DNA from: Siphonodentalium dalli
Lineage: Eukaryota; Mollusca; Scaphopoda; Gadilida; Siphonodentaliidae
NCBI GenBank assembly: GCA_032622095.1
Contig: CP136067.1
Span: 120,561,030 to 120,625,029, forward strand
Direction: 5' to 3'
DNA length: 64,000 nucleotides
Part shown: positions 28,901 to 36,579 of the stretch, piece by piece
Layout: each line of letters starts with the position of its first letter
Position numbering within the stretch: position 1 is the stretch's first letter
Notes under the pieces: generated by a model
Told to the model about the DNA's origin: nothing
The model's input: the letters and a program-made list of their open reading frames with translations, nothing else
The model's database searches: none
Program-made: the position numbers and the translations under genes

Positions 28901-31900
28901 AGAGACACTCTATAAAATACGCGTCTAATACGATAGTCAATAGACCCTTAATTGATGACACGACCGCCGTCCATCAGTCCTGGACTGTCCGGTGAATGGG
29001 GACCTTCATACCCTTGAGAATTCCGATTTTGTACTCAGCCGAAACCAAATTATGGAGACATGGTCGTTAGTTGTATATCGTTATCTGTTCTCTGCAGATA
29101 TCACCAACAACCCATTGTACAGGCATCAACGTATATAGCTTTTAGTGCACTCAATGGATATATAACATTCACAGAGGGTTCATAAAAGTTTGTGCAACAA
29201 TCGTCACTAATACTAAATTGGAAACTAGATAAACTTCGCTTTTATATCTATTAACCCTTTACCCAACAAACCGGCCATAACCGGCCAAATAAAGCTTCAA
29301 CAGCCTAAAATATCTTCGGTCTGTCTCAATAGAACCATACAGATATGGATATCATTGGAACCGGCTCCTTGACCACATTGTGATAGTTACAGTTATGCCC
29401 TGTGCCAATGCATTCTCTTATATATGCGAGTCGACCATAGGTCGCCTCGCATATATAAGAGAATGCATTGGCCTAAAAAAAATCTTTTTTTAACACTTTT
29501 TACCATTGTTTCTTACATTCTTTAACAATTTTATAATTTTTAATGTGTTAAGCCAATGCATTCTCTTATATATGCGAGGCGACCTATGGTCGACTCGCAT
29601 ATATAAGAGAATGCATTGGCACAGGGCCCTTCTGTTGGGTAAAGGGTTAACGATAGCTCTCTAATGACGAGAATGTTACAACCATTGTCAGGTAAACAAA
29701 ACAGTGCCAGACGTTTCATCAGCTAAACGTTGAGCAAACTCTGATAAAATCATGAAGGTCTATACGTTATATTCAGAAGGCAGATCGACAAACAAACTCC
29801 CTTAACACTTTATAATCTTATTTAACCAAAGAACATGGTATTTGCGATATATGTACTCAAACATTTCACTTGGAATTATATTTGGCGATGTTTGTTAATA
29901 AAATAGATTTCACTGTAATATTAACAATGGTTTCAACGTGCGAAATATCACCACTGGAGAGTTATCAATAAATACAAGTGAGATTAAATTCTATCTATTT
30001 TTCCATGATCTTGTTTGTGATGATGATATTACAAATATTTTTGATTTTGTCACATTTACCCACTGAGAGTGCATTATGTTCATCTGACGAATATAATAAA
30101 GCATGAAACTGCATTATATTTTCGTTATCCTATAGTACTGAAGGGAGAAAACATCTTTAATGACTTAATATTGAATCAATGAAATTTGATAACATGATAA
30201 CTATAGTCGAGAGAAAAAAGAGCGATATTCCGTTCATCAGCATAGATTTGTTCTGGCGGTATGATCGTTAAATCACATTGAAGTCTAATCATCGGATCTT
30301 GATAGACAAATTTAATGTAATTGGTCAGAATTACTAACTTAGCCTATATGTATATTTTCATGTATAGTTGGTCGGATTTACTATTTAGCCCATGCACACG
30401 TGCGGCCTTAATTGTCGAAAATATTCATATTTGTTCCAAACACCGTAAACAGAAAAACATTAAAACGCATACAGTTCCGTTCATATACACCATGACCATC
30501 GCGTAAACAGCATGTTATCATAAAGATTTACTATATTTTACCTAAGCAAGAGCCTGATTGTGTTACAGAAGACAACACAATGCTACTGGCTAATCACACA
30601 CAAATGGCATAAACGCTCTTTATTAGTTCCATATCAGGTATTCAACAACAAAGAACGCTCTTTATGTTTACCATCATAATATAAACAAACACCAGAAAAG
30701 TAACTTTTTATGCCTTTGTTTACATAACAATGGTCAAACAAATGACCATAACATACTGTTTATGCGATATTTCTTATTTGTATACGGACAAAGTCTATCT
30801 ACATTTTGATGTTCTTTCTGTTTGTGGCGGTTTTTGACGGGTGGAGATATTTTCACAGGATACCCACCGCCAAGGCCAACCGTGTCTTTAACATACTGTT
30901 TAATATACACATTATATATCTATTTTAGCCCACATGTTTTAATATAATGTTTAATATACATATATGTATTTTAGCCTAATGATATGCTTTAGGGTGGATA
31001 CACACATGCATGTAATCTCTGTAAATATCGTCTATTTGGAGTTTTACATGGATCATACACACCGTGTAATATGTGTCCGCTGACAACCCAATCATTGCGA
31101 CTGTGTTTGACCACAGTGAGTTAAACTCTGAACCGCCGAAGAGCCGTTGACTGGGACGAAGTCGTCAGGCCGCTTAAAATAATTATTCGCGCGATAACTG
31201 AAATGGTCGACGTTCTGTTTAAATCATTGTCAGTATTCTATTGATGTTCATACCAGTGATGGCCTCTTCCACAACGCAGGGGGCTATGACCCCCAACATA
31301 CACGGGGAGCTATATTATCCCAGAAGCTACCGAATTCACCATTGCATATTTCCTCGACACCCTGCTTTATAAATATCGAAGTCATGTCTGTCGTGTCTGT
31401 TTTCTACGAGTGATTAATCTAATATGCAGCAATTTATGCTATTCATATAATTATGAACATATTATACAGCTTTAAATTTGAATGCATGGTGTTGCTGTTT
31501 GTCTTCATTCGGCGAAAGGGTTGCCTAGCTACGAGTTCCCAACTACGTCACCTTTCATCTCTTGTGTTATACAGTTATACATGTATACGCAAAATTTACC
31601 ACTATGGAATATTTAAGTAAAACATTATATTGTAATTCTTGCCCAGATAATCCCGGCTGATACATTCAATTAACTCCCTTAGTTATTGGAAGCTTTCGAG
31701 AACCAGCCCCTCCCCCAATCATGGATTATGGTAGAAAATGTTATAATTCAAGCTTGTGACAGGTAGGAGCTTGTTCAACCTTTGGCTTGAGAAACATATA
31801 TATAAATGGGGGGGGGGGGGGTGTCACTCTTTTTAATTTCAACGCTGTACCTGCATTATTTGTTGGCGCTATAATGAATATTTGCAATCCCAATTGAATT

Positions 31901-34900
31901 AATGTTATCACATGAGCTCGCTCTCAAATTATCAGAGAAATCTCAACAAGCCGGTATCATCCTATAAAAGAATTCTGCATATTTTATTTCTGTTTTGGAT
32001 GACCCTGTTTCCAAGAAATGACAGACACAAATCAAGTATAAAATCGACCGGCTCTAATCCACTTTTCGAAATGAATTATAACTCGTGAAAAACAGCAACA
32101 TATATGAGACAAGAATTACTCATTTCGGCATCCATGAAAGAAGACATGTTTATGACTGGCCTGAAATTTCTTGATGGCAGTTTGTTTGATAATGGCTTAT
32201 AACTACTCACTGGTGAAATTGACCTCTCGCGCGCAGGTGATTAATTTTGTCAATTATTGGTGTGGCCATGTAAAATACATGTATTTTACATACAGACATT
32301 ACATGCATGTGTGTATCCACCCTTATTCTCTGATCCAATGTACATAAATGGATATTGAAAAACATAAATGGGGATAGTATACAAAAGATAAATAGAGTGA
32401 AACATGGAACATATTTTAATATACTGTTTAATATACACATTGTATGTATTGTAGCCTACATGTCCAATATAATGTTTAATATACACATGCATTTTGGCCT
32501 ACATGTTTTTTCATGTACGTGGTCAGATTTACTATTTATCCTATATATGTTTTCTCTCCCATTTCAGCGACATCTAAAGGTTCCAGATCAGGAATTTCTA
32601 ATCAAGTAGAAGGAGCGTGTAAAGAGAGAAATATGAGATTAAAGATAAATGTACACCCTTCACCTGCCACGAAGAGACCTCGCAAAACAAGTAAGTAACT
32701 ACAAGTGAACATCCAATACAATATATATTTTCAGTAGTCGACGAATCGGTAACATAATAATAGAAATATGCTTTCTTCGTCAACTTCGAGAACATTTTAA
32801 CAGATTATGCTATAATTGACAGGCACTAAACTTTGAAAATTGCTCTTTACCATTGTCCGATGAATTCAATTATTCAGCCAATTTTAATATCGCAACACTG
32901 ATTATTAAATAATGACTGAATCATTATAGTTTTGACAATACATCTTGTCATATTGCATCCATTCAGCCCCGTTAAATGGTTATAGTGCTACAGGTCAAAG
33001 TTCTGGAGTAGCATTTCCATATATTGAAGTCGTGAATATTCAAAAGCTTCATATATAAAATGCTACTCCAGAACTTTGATTTGTAGCACTAAAACCACGG
33101 AACCGGACATGGTGGATCCAATATGACCGCAAATTAGTGATTAAACTTATTGAGAACGTTGGTCGCTATGTTCGGAATAGACTTGTGACTTTCGAAGGAG
33201 TCGAATCTAAAGAAATATGCTGTGCTAATTATTAGACACTGCATGGTTAATCAATAACTGTTATACAGATTAATATGAATAGCGGAATCCCCACTGATTC
33301 CATTCCATATTTTAGATTCGTTTAGATTCCTGCGAAAACCAATTCCACAGTAATCTGCACTCAGTTAACTCTGTTGAATATATTGAAAATGAATTATTCA
33401 CCACCAATTAGCAAGTTTTGCATCGATACCGCTATTCACTGCGAATCGCCCGTGCGTCAAAACTTCATGTATGAGCTCTCACACTGAATGCGGGAATACA
33501 CGACATTTCATGCTCTTACGCGCGAATGAGATGAATGCACCGGCACGCCAGACAATCGTGGCGCCGCGTGGTGTAACGCGGACAATAATCCAACGTCTTA
33601 AGGGAGATTGGACCATTACGTTCTCCGGAGGAATCGTCTTGAGGACGATCAGCTCATTTCGCGAGCTATATACCGGTCTAATCGAGACAATGATGGAAAG
33701 CATAGAGGCTGAACGGTTCACTTCTTATTGCGTTCATGTTCGATTGATCTCTTGTGGAGCGTTCACGAGTGTATATTGAGTCATCCTATGAACATAACCA
33801 ATTATCCTTTGTATGGCGTGGACAAGAACCACTTGCTGGAGTACCGCCTTTGTCTTGTATACCTGGATATTTTCGTAGAACTTTAGATATCTTGGTTTTA
33901 ATCTGTCCAAAGATCCATCTTGGTCACTATACAACTTAACGCATACTATGGCTGAAGGGGTCACTCTCACCAAAAAAAATGCTGAAGGGTACACAGGATT
34001 TGAAGATGCGCTGAAGGGTACACAGGGTTTGAAATGTCGTTCTAAATGACGTTTAGTTTTCGTATCTGCCATGATTTATGTTCGATAATAATTGTTTACG
34101 TTCCAATGAACATTAAAATTAACTGAAAACAAACTGCTAATGGGCACCAGACTTTCAGAAACACAGTTTAAGTAACGATGTTAGTAGCGATCACAAACCC
34201 TGTGTATATACCCTTCAGCACTTTTGGTGAGAGTGACCCCTTCAGCCATAGTATGGCTTTTCTGTCGCTTACATTTGGTCGGGAATTTTACGGAAGAAAG
34301 TAGATCGTTAGTGTTCTAGATCTGGTAGCATTTATAAGGCACTTGCTATTTTTGTCAGGGATCTTTATTACTTGTCTGCACCATAGAGACGTTCCCGTCG
34401 TAATTCCAGTCTTATGTTCAGCGCATAAGACTGGAATATAAATCTGCGAGTTGTGTTCTGTTGTGTTGGTATACTTCACCGTTTGCTGTCGGGGAGTCAA
34501 TGTATCGAGATCAATTCCTTCTTTCTAACATTTTCGTTTAATTATCCCTTCCAGCACCAGCGACAGAAGCACCACGGCGGACAACCAAATTTGTGCCAAC
34601 GCGGAGGAAAACAGCAAGAACGACAACTCGTTCGAGAACCACCACCCCAACGACAACATCAGTCGTGACGTCTTCCAACGTGCAGACGACGACCACGCGG
34701 TCACCCGATGGTAAGTTCAACTCGATTGTCCTTTAGTTTTTTAGATTGTCCTATTAACTTTTTTGCAGGAATTTTCTCATAGAAAACACTGTGATGCCAG
34801 AAAATGAACGCCAACATGCTTATCACATGCATATTTACTAAAATTACGGCGTGAGGAGTAAATTTTCGGTAGTTCCACATGTAACGGTGTTACTAACAAT

Positions 34901-36579
34901 TTGCCTTGAAATTCCTGTATAATTGATTCTTGCGATATATAATTGCATGCTATTTGCAGGCAGATATCGATAGCATCGCTACTATTGGAACTACATTTAT
35001 TTTTTGCTTCTTGTGTAGTTAGCTGTGGTACAGATGCATTTTATATGAATGTTTCCGTTCATATTCTGACACCATATGGTTTTTCTATGAGAAAATGCCT
35101 GCAAAACATGCTGTGTAAACTTGCGAGTGTATGAACGTACCCTTAACCCTTCCATTACTAAATGAATTCTCCTACTCAGCTATAAAAGTATACATTGGAA
35201 TGGTATATCTCATTCATCTGGAGATGTTTTCAAAAACAAAAGAGGCAGATATTACAAGTGCAGAAGGAGTTCTCATATATAGTGAGAAACGTTTAGATAA
35301 TAAGTTCAACATACTGCATGGCCTATGTTTGTTTAAATTATTATTTGAACATTTCTCAAGTATTTAGTATAAAAGGCTCTGCTGGAGTGATCGTATGGGG
35401 CAACAGAGAGTAACCTTTCTACGGGGAGTTATTTTTGTGAATTTCGTGCCCAAATTGGCAGCACACAGTACCATTGTTATATATGTATTATTATGCATTT
35501 GGCAGGATTATTGTCGTTTGTTTATTTAGAATTTTCGGGAATATTAGTTGATTGCGATATACATCTCCAGTCCGGATAGTAACTGAGAACTCATGTACCA
35601 TCAATTGTGATGCTCTGAAATAAGAGCATAGCATGTCATATGGTTCTCCAACTGAGTTGATACCAACATGCTCAAGCAATCTTCGGACCACCAAGAAAAA
35701 ACACATGAAAGCTACTGTCAAATTTCCCAAATCGAAGTCATTTGTAACTCACATGTGTCATGGATGATAACACAAAAGCAACTTACATTAATAATTTATG
35801 GGTTATGAGAGATCATGTAGTGCGAGTGGGATGTTTGTAGGTGACAGAATGTGCTCTCTGACAGTGTTGATTCGAAAGGTGCATGTGTATGGATTTTGTG
35901 AGAGAATTCATATATCTGTAAACAGTATTTTGAATGCTATTTGTAACTCAGATCTGATCTATCGGTCTAATTTATTCAATCGTTGGAATCAACTTCTTTA
36001 TGTTTAATTTGTAATTATATGTTGTATGTATGACTATATATGGGCATATATCACCTGAAATAAACACAATACAAAAATAATAACATAAGAATAAGTTTGG
36101 AAGGATATTATTGAGAGAGAATGCTCTGTATCATATACATGTGGTGTGCCATCTGTTGACTTTTCGGGTGTCCCATAAGGTATAAGTATGGTAAACCGAT
36201 TATTTAACAATACCCATAAAATATATATCGCGTTATATGTATGATCGAAAATGGCACTCCTAAAGGTCACATGGATATCGTAGTATTTTGCCAATCACTA
36301 TCTCGATTTTGTTCTTAACCATAATGGCGCCATGTAATTCTTGTAATGCCTCTTTAATAAATTTCAGACAAATATTTCATGTGTTCTTCTATCTTTACAG
36401 ATTCCATTTATGACACAGAAAAAGATCTGAGAGAGAATCCAGCAAAGGATACGATTATTCTTGCGGATGAGCCCGGAAATTCTGGGACAATAAACTCTAG
36501 TGAGAGGCAAAGTGCGTCTCGGACTCTACTGATATTACTCTGCTCAATTCTTCTTACTGCGCATGTCATTCAGCGGTAA
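1847..36579 (+). CDS. Ephrin, GPI-anchored type (six-exon gene, 288 aa)
   Basis: Joining 1847-1956, 23790-23910, 25957-26134, 32568-32690, 34555-34710 and 36401-36579 gives 867 nt with one frame ending in TAA. Every junction is GT/AG. Ephrins are extracellular ligands of Eph receptor tyrosine kinases used in contact guidance and boundary formation. Seen in the product: signal peptide (about 1-20), HWNYSN (32-37) with the sequon usual near the ephrin N-terminus, VGEYIDIVCPHY (50-61), EYYVVYLVSKPEFDTC (71-86), GACKERNMRLKI (152-163), and the four domain cysteines C58, C86, C100 and C154. Family knowledge predicts pairs 58-100 and 86-154. A Thr-rich stalk (about 178-229) and a C-terminal hydrophobic run (271-286) with only two residues after it follow. 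There is no cytoplasmic tail or PDZ ligand, so GPI attachment is inferred. Introns are 21.8, 2.0, 6.4, 1.9 and 1.7 kb. Sequons: N34, N93, and N99 (NCS). Confidence 0.93.
2247..2625 (+). repeat. 378-bp dispersed repeat, copy A
   Basis: Starts with AAAGTGACGTGAAACACTCC and ends AAGTCCATAATATGTCTTTA. Homologous along its length to 5415-5792 (+) and to the reverse complement of 62102-62479, with scattered substitutions. Copies begin with or near TTAAAG and end CTTTAA, a very short inverted end. ACATTA occurs on both flanks of this copy and may be a target duplication. No coding potential and no A tail; a small non-autonomous DNA element is the best guess. Confidence 0.75.
2626..3861. other. Intron 1 stretch, nothing recognised
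   Basis: AT-rich, unique-looking intron DNA between a dispersed repeat and a MITE. Open frames at 3241-3526 overlap on both strands and show no domain or splice support. Confidence 0.4.
3862..4170. mobile_element. TTAA-flanked MITE (piggyBac-like), type 1
   Basis: The left end TTAACCCTTTGTTTACTAAA and the right end TTTAGTAAAGAAAGGGTTAA are inverted repeats with TTAA at both edges. TTAA targets with CCC-starting ends are characteristic of piggyBac-superfamily elements. No transposase is encoded, so it is non-autonomous. The same end (TTAACCC-TT-..-TACTAAAT) occurs alone at 35143, 48313 and, inverted, before 62514. Confidence 0.7.
4806..5181. mobile_element. MITE with 40-bp inverted ends
   Basis: The left arm AAGTGTACGTTCAGAGGACC and following CACGATTCAATCGTAAGTGG match the reverse complement of the right arm near 5138-5181, with a few mismatches over about 40 bp. 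The 300-bp interior is non-coding and contains further CGATT/AATCG-rich partial inverted motifs. The superfamily is not certain because the target duplication is unclear. Confidence 0.65.
5415..5792 (+). repeat. 378-bp dispersed repeat, copy B
   Basis: Same family and orientation as 2247-2625: TTAAAGTGATGTGAAACACT at the left, TAATATGTCTTTAA at the right. Shared internal landmarks include the TTTTCTATGGAGTGGTA segment and GATAGTTGCGTCC. A more distant relative begins after 42640 (TTAAAGTGGTGTGAAACCCT). Confidence 0.75.
5793..7050. other. Intron 1 stretch, nothing recognised
   Basis: AT-rich sequence with poly-A/T runs (for example 6596-6610). No inverted ends, tandem repeats or plausible exon seen. 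Confidence 0.4.
7051..7920 (+). repeat. 243-bp tandem duplication, second copy interrupted
   Basis: Unit 1 is 7051-7293. Unit 2 begins at 7294 with the same CAAGGTAGTCATTGTTATAC and runs to about 7427. It is broken by a 370-bp insert and resumes near 7820 with CATGTGATATATCGGCAGAA, ending about 7920. The two halves of unit 2 together rebuild unit 1, so the insertion came after the duplication. Confidence 0.8.
7428..7818. mobile_element. Inserted repeat within the tandem duplication
   Basis: This block interrupts the second 243-bp unit. Its central part (CGCGTCATTCAACTGAATAA and following) matches the reverse complement of about 19730-19830. Both copies contain repeated TTCAT/ATATAGGNN-type inverted motifs, and the left edge starts near TTCTCGTG. 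The right edge carries a 24-bp perfect palindrome around TCATATATATATGA (7795-7818). No coding capacity. Confidence 0.6.
7928..8142. mobile_element. TTAA-flanked palindromic MITE (piggyBac-like), type 2
   Basis: The left end TTAACCCTTTCAGTGCCAAG and its reverse complement at the right (CTTGGCACTGAAAGGGTTAA) bound a nearly perfect palindrome of about 215 bp. The centre is AAAGAGCTCTTAAAGCTCTTT. TTAA at both edges fits piggyBac-type insertion. The same right 40 bp recur at 47530-47570. Confidence 0.8.
8143..9640. other. Intron 1 stretch, little structure
   Basis: Unique-looking intron DNA. The AACGCTCTTTATGTTTACCA motif near 8388 recurs near 30660, indicating one small shared repeat fragment. 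Nothing else recognised. Confidence 0.4.
9641..9802. mobile_element. TA-flanked palindromic MITE, copy 1
   Basis: Almost perfect palindrome: CAGTAATGCTCTAATTAATC at the left, with its complement at the right, and TA on both flanks as in Tc1/mariner-type insertion. Arms of about 70 bp contain ACCACAGCAGAATTATGGGT and flank a short centre GATGAATGGCAACAAGCCAT. Further copies are at 20036, 25473 and 49224, and a solo end at 383. Confidence 0.85.
9803..11362. other. Intron 1 stretch, nothing recognised
   Basis: Unique-looking AT-rich intron sequence. No inverted ends, tandem repeat or exon-like frame with splice sites seen. Confidence 0.4.
11363..11375. promoter_or_regulatory. Perfect IR-1 nuclear-receptor-type palindrome
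   Basis: AGGTCA-A-TGACCT is an exact inverted repeat of the nuclear-receptor half site with a 1-bp spacer. This matches the ecdysone-response-element consensus and other IR-1 sites bound by RXR-type heterodimers. It lies in ephrin intron 1, in a stretch free of repeats. Binding is not shown; the site is a sequence match only. Confidence 0.45.
11376..15709. other. Intron 1 stretch, mostly unique sequence
   Basis: No transposon ends recognised. Moderately long open frames occur on the minus strand (13504-13962, 152 codons; 12790-13285, two frames), but they show no known domain, no conserved motif and no flanking splice logic. A 35-bp direct repeat with ATGTATGTCAACCATGAT lies at 14875-14930. 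Confidence 0.4.
15710..16115. mobile_element. Foldback element with 120-bp inverted arms
   Basis: The arm at 15710-15838 and the inverted arm at 15985-16115 share GAGGTC..GGTGAATTT..CTAGCCCGCTGTG..CACTAAATTCACC. They are separated by 146 bp. Similar short peptides (MRSPEGEF...) appear from both arms on opposite strands only because of the inversion. Non-coding; a MITE-like foldback of unknown superfamily. Confidence 0.7.
16563..16985 (+). repeat. Three tandem copies of a ~145-bp unit
   Basis: Units begin near 16578, 16724 and 16865 (GCTATATGGAATTCAATG and variants) and share GTGGGATACGGATGGAAAC. Spacing is 146 and 141 bp; the third copy is the most diverged. Confidence 0.75.
16986..19710. 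other. Intron 1 stretch, nothing recognised
   Basis: AT-rich sequence without clear repeats. Open frames at 17547-17921 (minus) and 17909-18160 (plus) have no recognisable domain or splice support. Confidence 0.4.
19711..19995. mobile_element. Second copy of the 7.4-kb insert family (inverted)
   Basis: The left end ATTCTCGTGCAAAAAGGTTC and the right end GGTTCAGGAGAACATT are imperfect inverted repeats (TTCTC...GAGAA). Inside, GTTGAATGACGCGGGAC matches the reverse complement of the 7428-7818 insert. AACAT lies at both flanks and may be a target duplication. Non-autonomous; the family is unknown to me. Confidence 0.55.
20036..20213. mobile_element. TA-flanked palindromic MITE, copy 2
   Basis: Same family as 9641-9802, with a longer centre containing GGGGCGAAAGCTTTCCGATG. 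The right end is slightly decayed (GGCATTAATG instead of AGCATTACTG). TA at both flanks. Confidence 0.82.
20380..20760. other. Repeat-free, GC-balanced intron block (possible regulatory DNA)
   Basis: This part of intron 1 lacks repeats and low-complexity runs and has more balanced composition than its surroundings. It contains CAGGTG, CACGTG and TAATTA motifs within 400 bp. That is compatible with a conserved non-coding element, but motif content alone is weak evidence. Confidence 0.25.
20761..22006. other. Intron 1 stretch, nothing recognised
   Basis: AT-rich intron sequence. Short open frames (20767-21000, 21679-21984) lack domains. Confidence 0.4.
22007..22160 (-). mobile_element. LINE 3' tail with (GATAA)n microsatellite
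   Basis: The + strand shows five GATAA units at 22010-22035. On the minus strand this is a (TTATC)n tail following GTACCATTGTGGTTTCATAT, the usual layout of a non-LTR 3' end. No coding remains. Confidence 0.45.
22206..22630 (-). mobile_element. LINE 3' fragment with C-terminal zinc knuckle
   Basis: The minus-strand translation of about 22450-22615 reads KCKFCTANICDEYHAFVLIC, the C-x2-C...E-x-H...C knuckle that closes many APE-type LINE ORF2 proteins. It is followed by a short 3' region and an AATAAG plus (ATTC)n tail near 22206-22225. The upstream ORF is absent, so this is a 5'-truncated insertion. It belongs to a different family from the large LINE at 56121. Confidence 0.7.
22641..23789. 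other. End of ephrin intron 1
   Basis: AT-rich sequence up to the exon 2 acceptor. A short segment at about 23311-23350 (CGATGTATCGACGAAACATC) resembles a self-complementary repeat fragment, but its origin is unclear. Confidence 0.35.
23790..23910 (+). CDS. Ephrin exon 2: first half of receptor-binding domain
   Basis: The acceptor is a pyrimidine-rich tract ending CTTTCAG at 23789; the donor is GTGAGT at 23911 (phase 0). It codes residues 37-77, including VGEYIDIVCPHY, the strongest ephrin signature, with cysteine C58. It ends in EWEYYVVYL, matching the family's conserved YYxLYLV segment. The next exon supplies the V directly, so the intron cuts the receptor-binding domain at this strand. 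Confidence 0.95.
24008..24536. mobile_element. Foldback MITE in ephrin intron 2
   Basis: Arms of about 140 bp (24008-24150 and 24400-24536) are inverted copies sharing CTTGGAACTTTTTGAAGTTT and the outer TAACGCCCG..CGGGCGTTA. Outer ends CATGTGACGAA / TTTCGTGTCATG. Non-coding; lies 100 bp after exon 2. Confidence 0.75.
24537..25472. other. Ephrin intron 2, nothing recognised
   Basis: Unique-looking AT-rich sequence between two MITEs. Confidence 0.4.
25473..25684. mobile_element. TA-flanked palindromic MITE, copy 3 (ephrin intron 2)
   Basis: The longest copy, 212 bp. The arms extend to a centre GGAAAGCTCTCCCGATAGCT, so almost the whole element can form one hairpin. TA at both edges. It lies 270 bp before ephrin exon 3. 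Confidence 0.85.
25957..26134 (+). CDS. Ephrin exon 3: second half of receptor-binding domain
   Basis: The acceptor TTTTATTTCAG ends at 25956 and the donor GTAAGT starts at 26135 (phase 1). It codes residues 78-136: SKPEFDTC (C86), VNCSSP (C100), then the core strands KATMLFMEFQ and FSYYLT. The stretch between FQ and YY is GIPGMPDFKPGFS. This is the position of the G-H loop that inserts into Eph receptors; it is a few residues shorter than in vertebrate ephrins as I remember them, and lacks the usual F-S/T-P-F/N core. Sequons lie at N93 (NVS) and N99 (NCS). Confidence 0.95.
26220..26880 (+). repeat. Diverged duplication in ephrin intron 3
   Basis: Segments of about 26240-26480 and 26690-26880 share GAATG..CCGAAAA..CTTACTTCATGTA and TGTCGAAA..ATACCT..CTAC..GGAGAAG motifs in the same order about 450 bp apart. 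ATGCATGCATTGTC also occurs twice 67 bp apart inside the first copy. Similarity is modest and the edges are vague. Confidence 0.4.
27560..28440 (+). repeat. Diverged direct repeats in ephrin intron 3
   Basis: 27575-27650 and 28310-28375 share the pattern AAACTT-AATTG...AAATTC...TATCATT...GACTA, and 27880-27945 resembles 28240-28290 (CGTGTAAT). These look like old copies of one unknown repeat. Confidence 0.35.
28441..29250. other. Ephrin intron 3, unique sequence
   Basis: No repeat signature. About 28730-29050 is more GC-balanced than its surroundings and could be conserved non-coding DNA, but this rests only on composition. Confidence 0.3.
29251..29650. mobile_element. TTAA-flanked element carrying two hairpins
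   Basis: The ends TTAACCCTTTACCCAACA and TGTTGGGTAAAGGGTTAA are inverted, with TTAA at both edges (piggyBac-like). Inside are two 69-bp perfect or near-perfect hairpins (29404-29472 and 29552-29620), each bounded by GCCAATGCATTCTCTTATAT and its complement and by an outer CCCTGTG/CACAGGG. Confidence 0.7.
29404..29620. repeat. Paired GCCAATGCATTCTC hairpins
   Basis: Each hairpin has stems of about 32 bp (GCCAATGCATTCTC...TATGCGAG) and a loop near TCGACCATAGGTCG. The two lie in mirror orientation about an AT-rich 79-bp spacer, so the whole unit is also an inverted repeat. The same hairpin recurs at 39054-39121 and 47452-47519. Confidence 0.8.
29651..30859. other. Ephrin intron 3, nothing recognised
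   Basis: AT-rich intron DNA. The ACGCTCTTTATGTTTACCAT fragment near 30651 matches 8390. Confidence 0.35.
30860..32530 (+). repeat. Direct repeat pair in ephrin intron 3
   Basis: 30888-30985 and 32413-32510 share ATACTGTTTAATATACACAT, then TATTNTAGCC..ACATG and AATATAATGTTTAATATACA, about 1.5 kb apart. A related TCATGTATAGTTGGTCGGAT segment lies at 30359, matching 32510-32540 directly before exon 4. Confidence 0.6.
31011..32400. other. Ephrin intron 3, poly-G tract and unique sequence
   Basis: A run of more than ten G at 31808-31820 is the main feature. No coding or transposon ends recognised. Confidence 0.4.
32568..32690 (+). CDS. Ephrin exon 4: end of receptor-binding domain
   Basis: The acceptor CTCCCATTTCAG ends at 32567 and the donor GTAAGT starts at 32691. 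Phase is 1 on both sides. It codes residues 137-177: a Ser/Gly linker, then GACKERNMRLKINV, with the fourth conserved cysteine C154 and the final strand of the ephrin fold. It ends in a basic segment (KRPRK) that starts the stalk. Although the exon is frame-neutral, skipping it would remove C154 and so break the fold. Confidence 0.92.
32983..33091. repeat. 109-bp hairpin (MITE-like) in ephrin intron 4
   Basis: TAGTGCTACAGGTCAAAGTT at the left and AACTTTGATTTGTAGCACTA at the right are inverted copies extending through TCTGGAGTAGCATTT. Small foldback with a 30-bp centre. Confidence 0.75.
33092..33941. other. Ephrin intron 4, unique sequence with overlapping open frames
   Basis: 33471-33779 is open on both strands with balanced composition. 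The peptides show no known domain and no splice sites place them in the ephrin frame. It could be conserved non-coding DNA. Confidence 0.3.
33942..34255. mobile_element. MITE with 55-bp inverted ends in ephrin intron 4
   Basis: CATACTATGGCTGAAGGGGT plus CACTCTCACCAAAA at the left is inverted at the right (34190-34255). Inside, the GCTGAAGGGTACACAGG motif is repeated twice near the left arm. Non-coding; ends 300 bp before exon 5. Confidence 0.78.
34555..34710 (+). CDS. Ephrin exon 5: threonine-rich stalk
   Basis: The acceptor ATCCCTTCCAG ends at 34554 and the donor GTAAGT starts at 34711. Phase is 1 on both sides, so inclusion or skipping leaves the frame intact. The 52-residue segment is low complexity, with roughly one third threonine plus Pro, Arg and Ser. 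This is typical of mucin-like, O-glycosylated spacers that hold a ligand away from the membrane. There are no cysteines. Sequence alone cannot show that it is always spliced in, but the frame across both junctions continues only with these sites. Confidence 0.82.
34711..36400 (+). other. Ephrin intron 5
   Basis: GTAAGT donor to a TCTTTACAG acceptor. It holds a solo TTAACCC MITE end (35143) and an AT-rich stretch. 35798-36080 ends in an AATAAAC-bearing tail that might be a LINE 3' remnant, but no motif confirms it. Confidence 0.5.
36401..36579 (+). CDS. Ephrin exon 6: GPI-attachment signal and stop
   Basis: The acceptor TATCTTTACAG ends at 36400; the stop TAA is at 36577-36579. It codes residues 230-288. 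An acidic juxtamembrane part is followed by small-residue candidates for the omega site (N256-S-G or N261-S-S), a short polar spacer with R265 and R270, and a hydrophobic tail TLLILLCSILLTAHVI ending two residues before the stop. That arrangement is a classical GPI signal and not a transmembrane B-type ephrin, because there is no cytoplasmic domain. Confidence 0.9.

Noticed and set aside
33471-33779. Region open on both strands in ephrin intron 4
   Set aside because: Neither peptide has a domain, and neither could be spliced into the ephrin frame without disrupting it. Listed as possible non-coding conserved DNA only.
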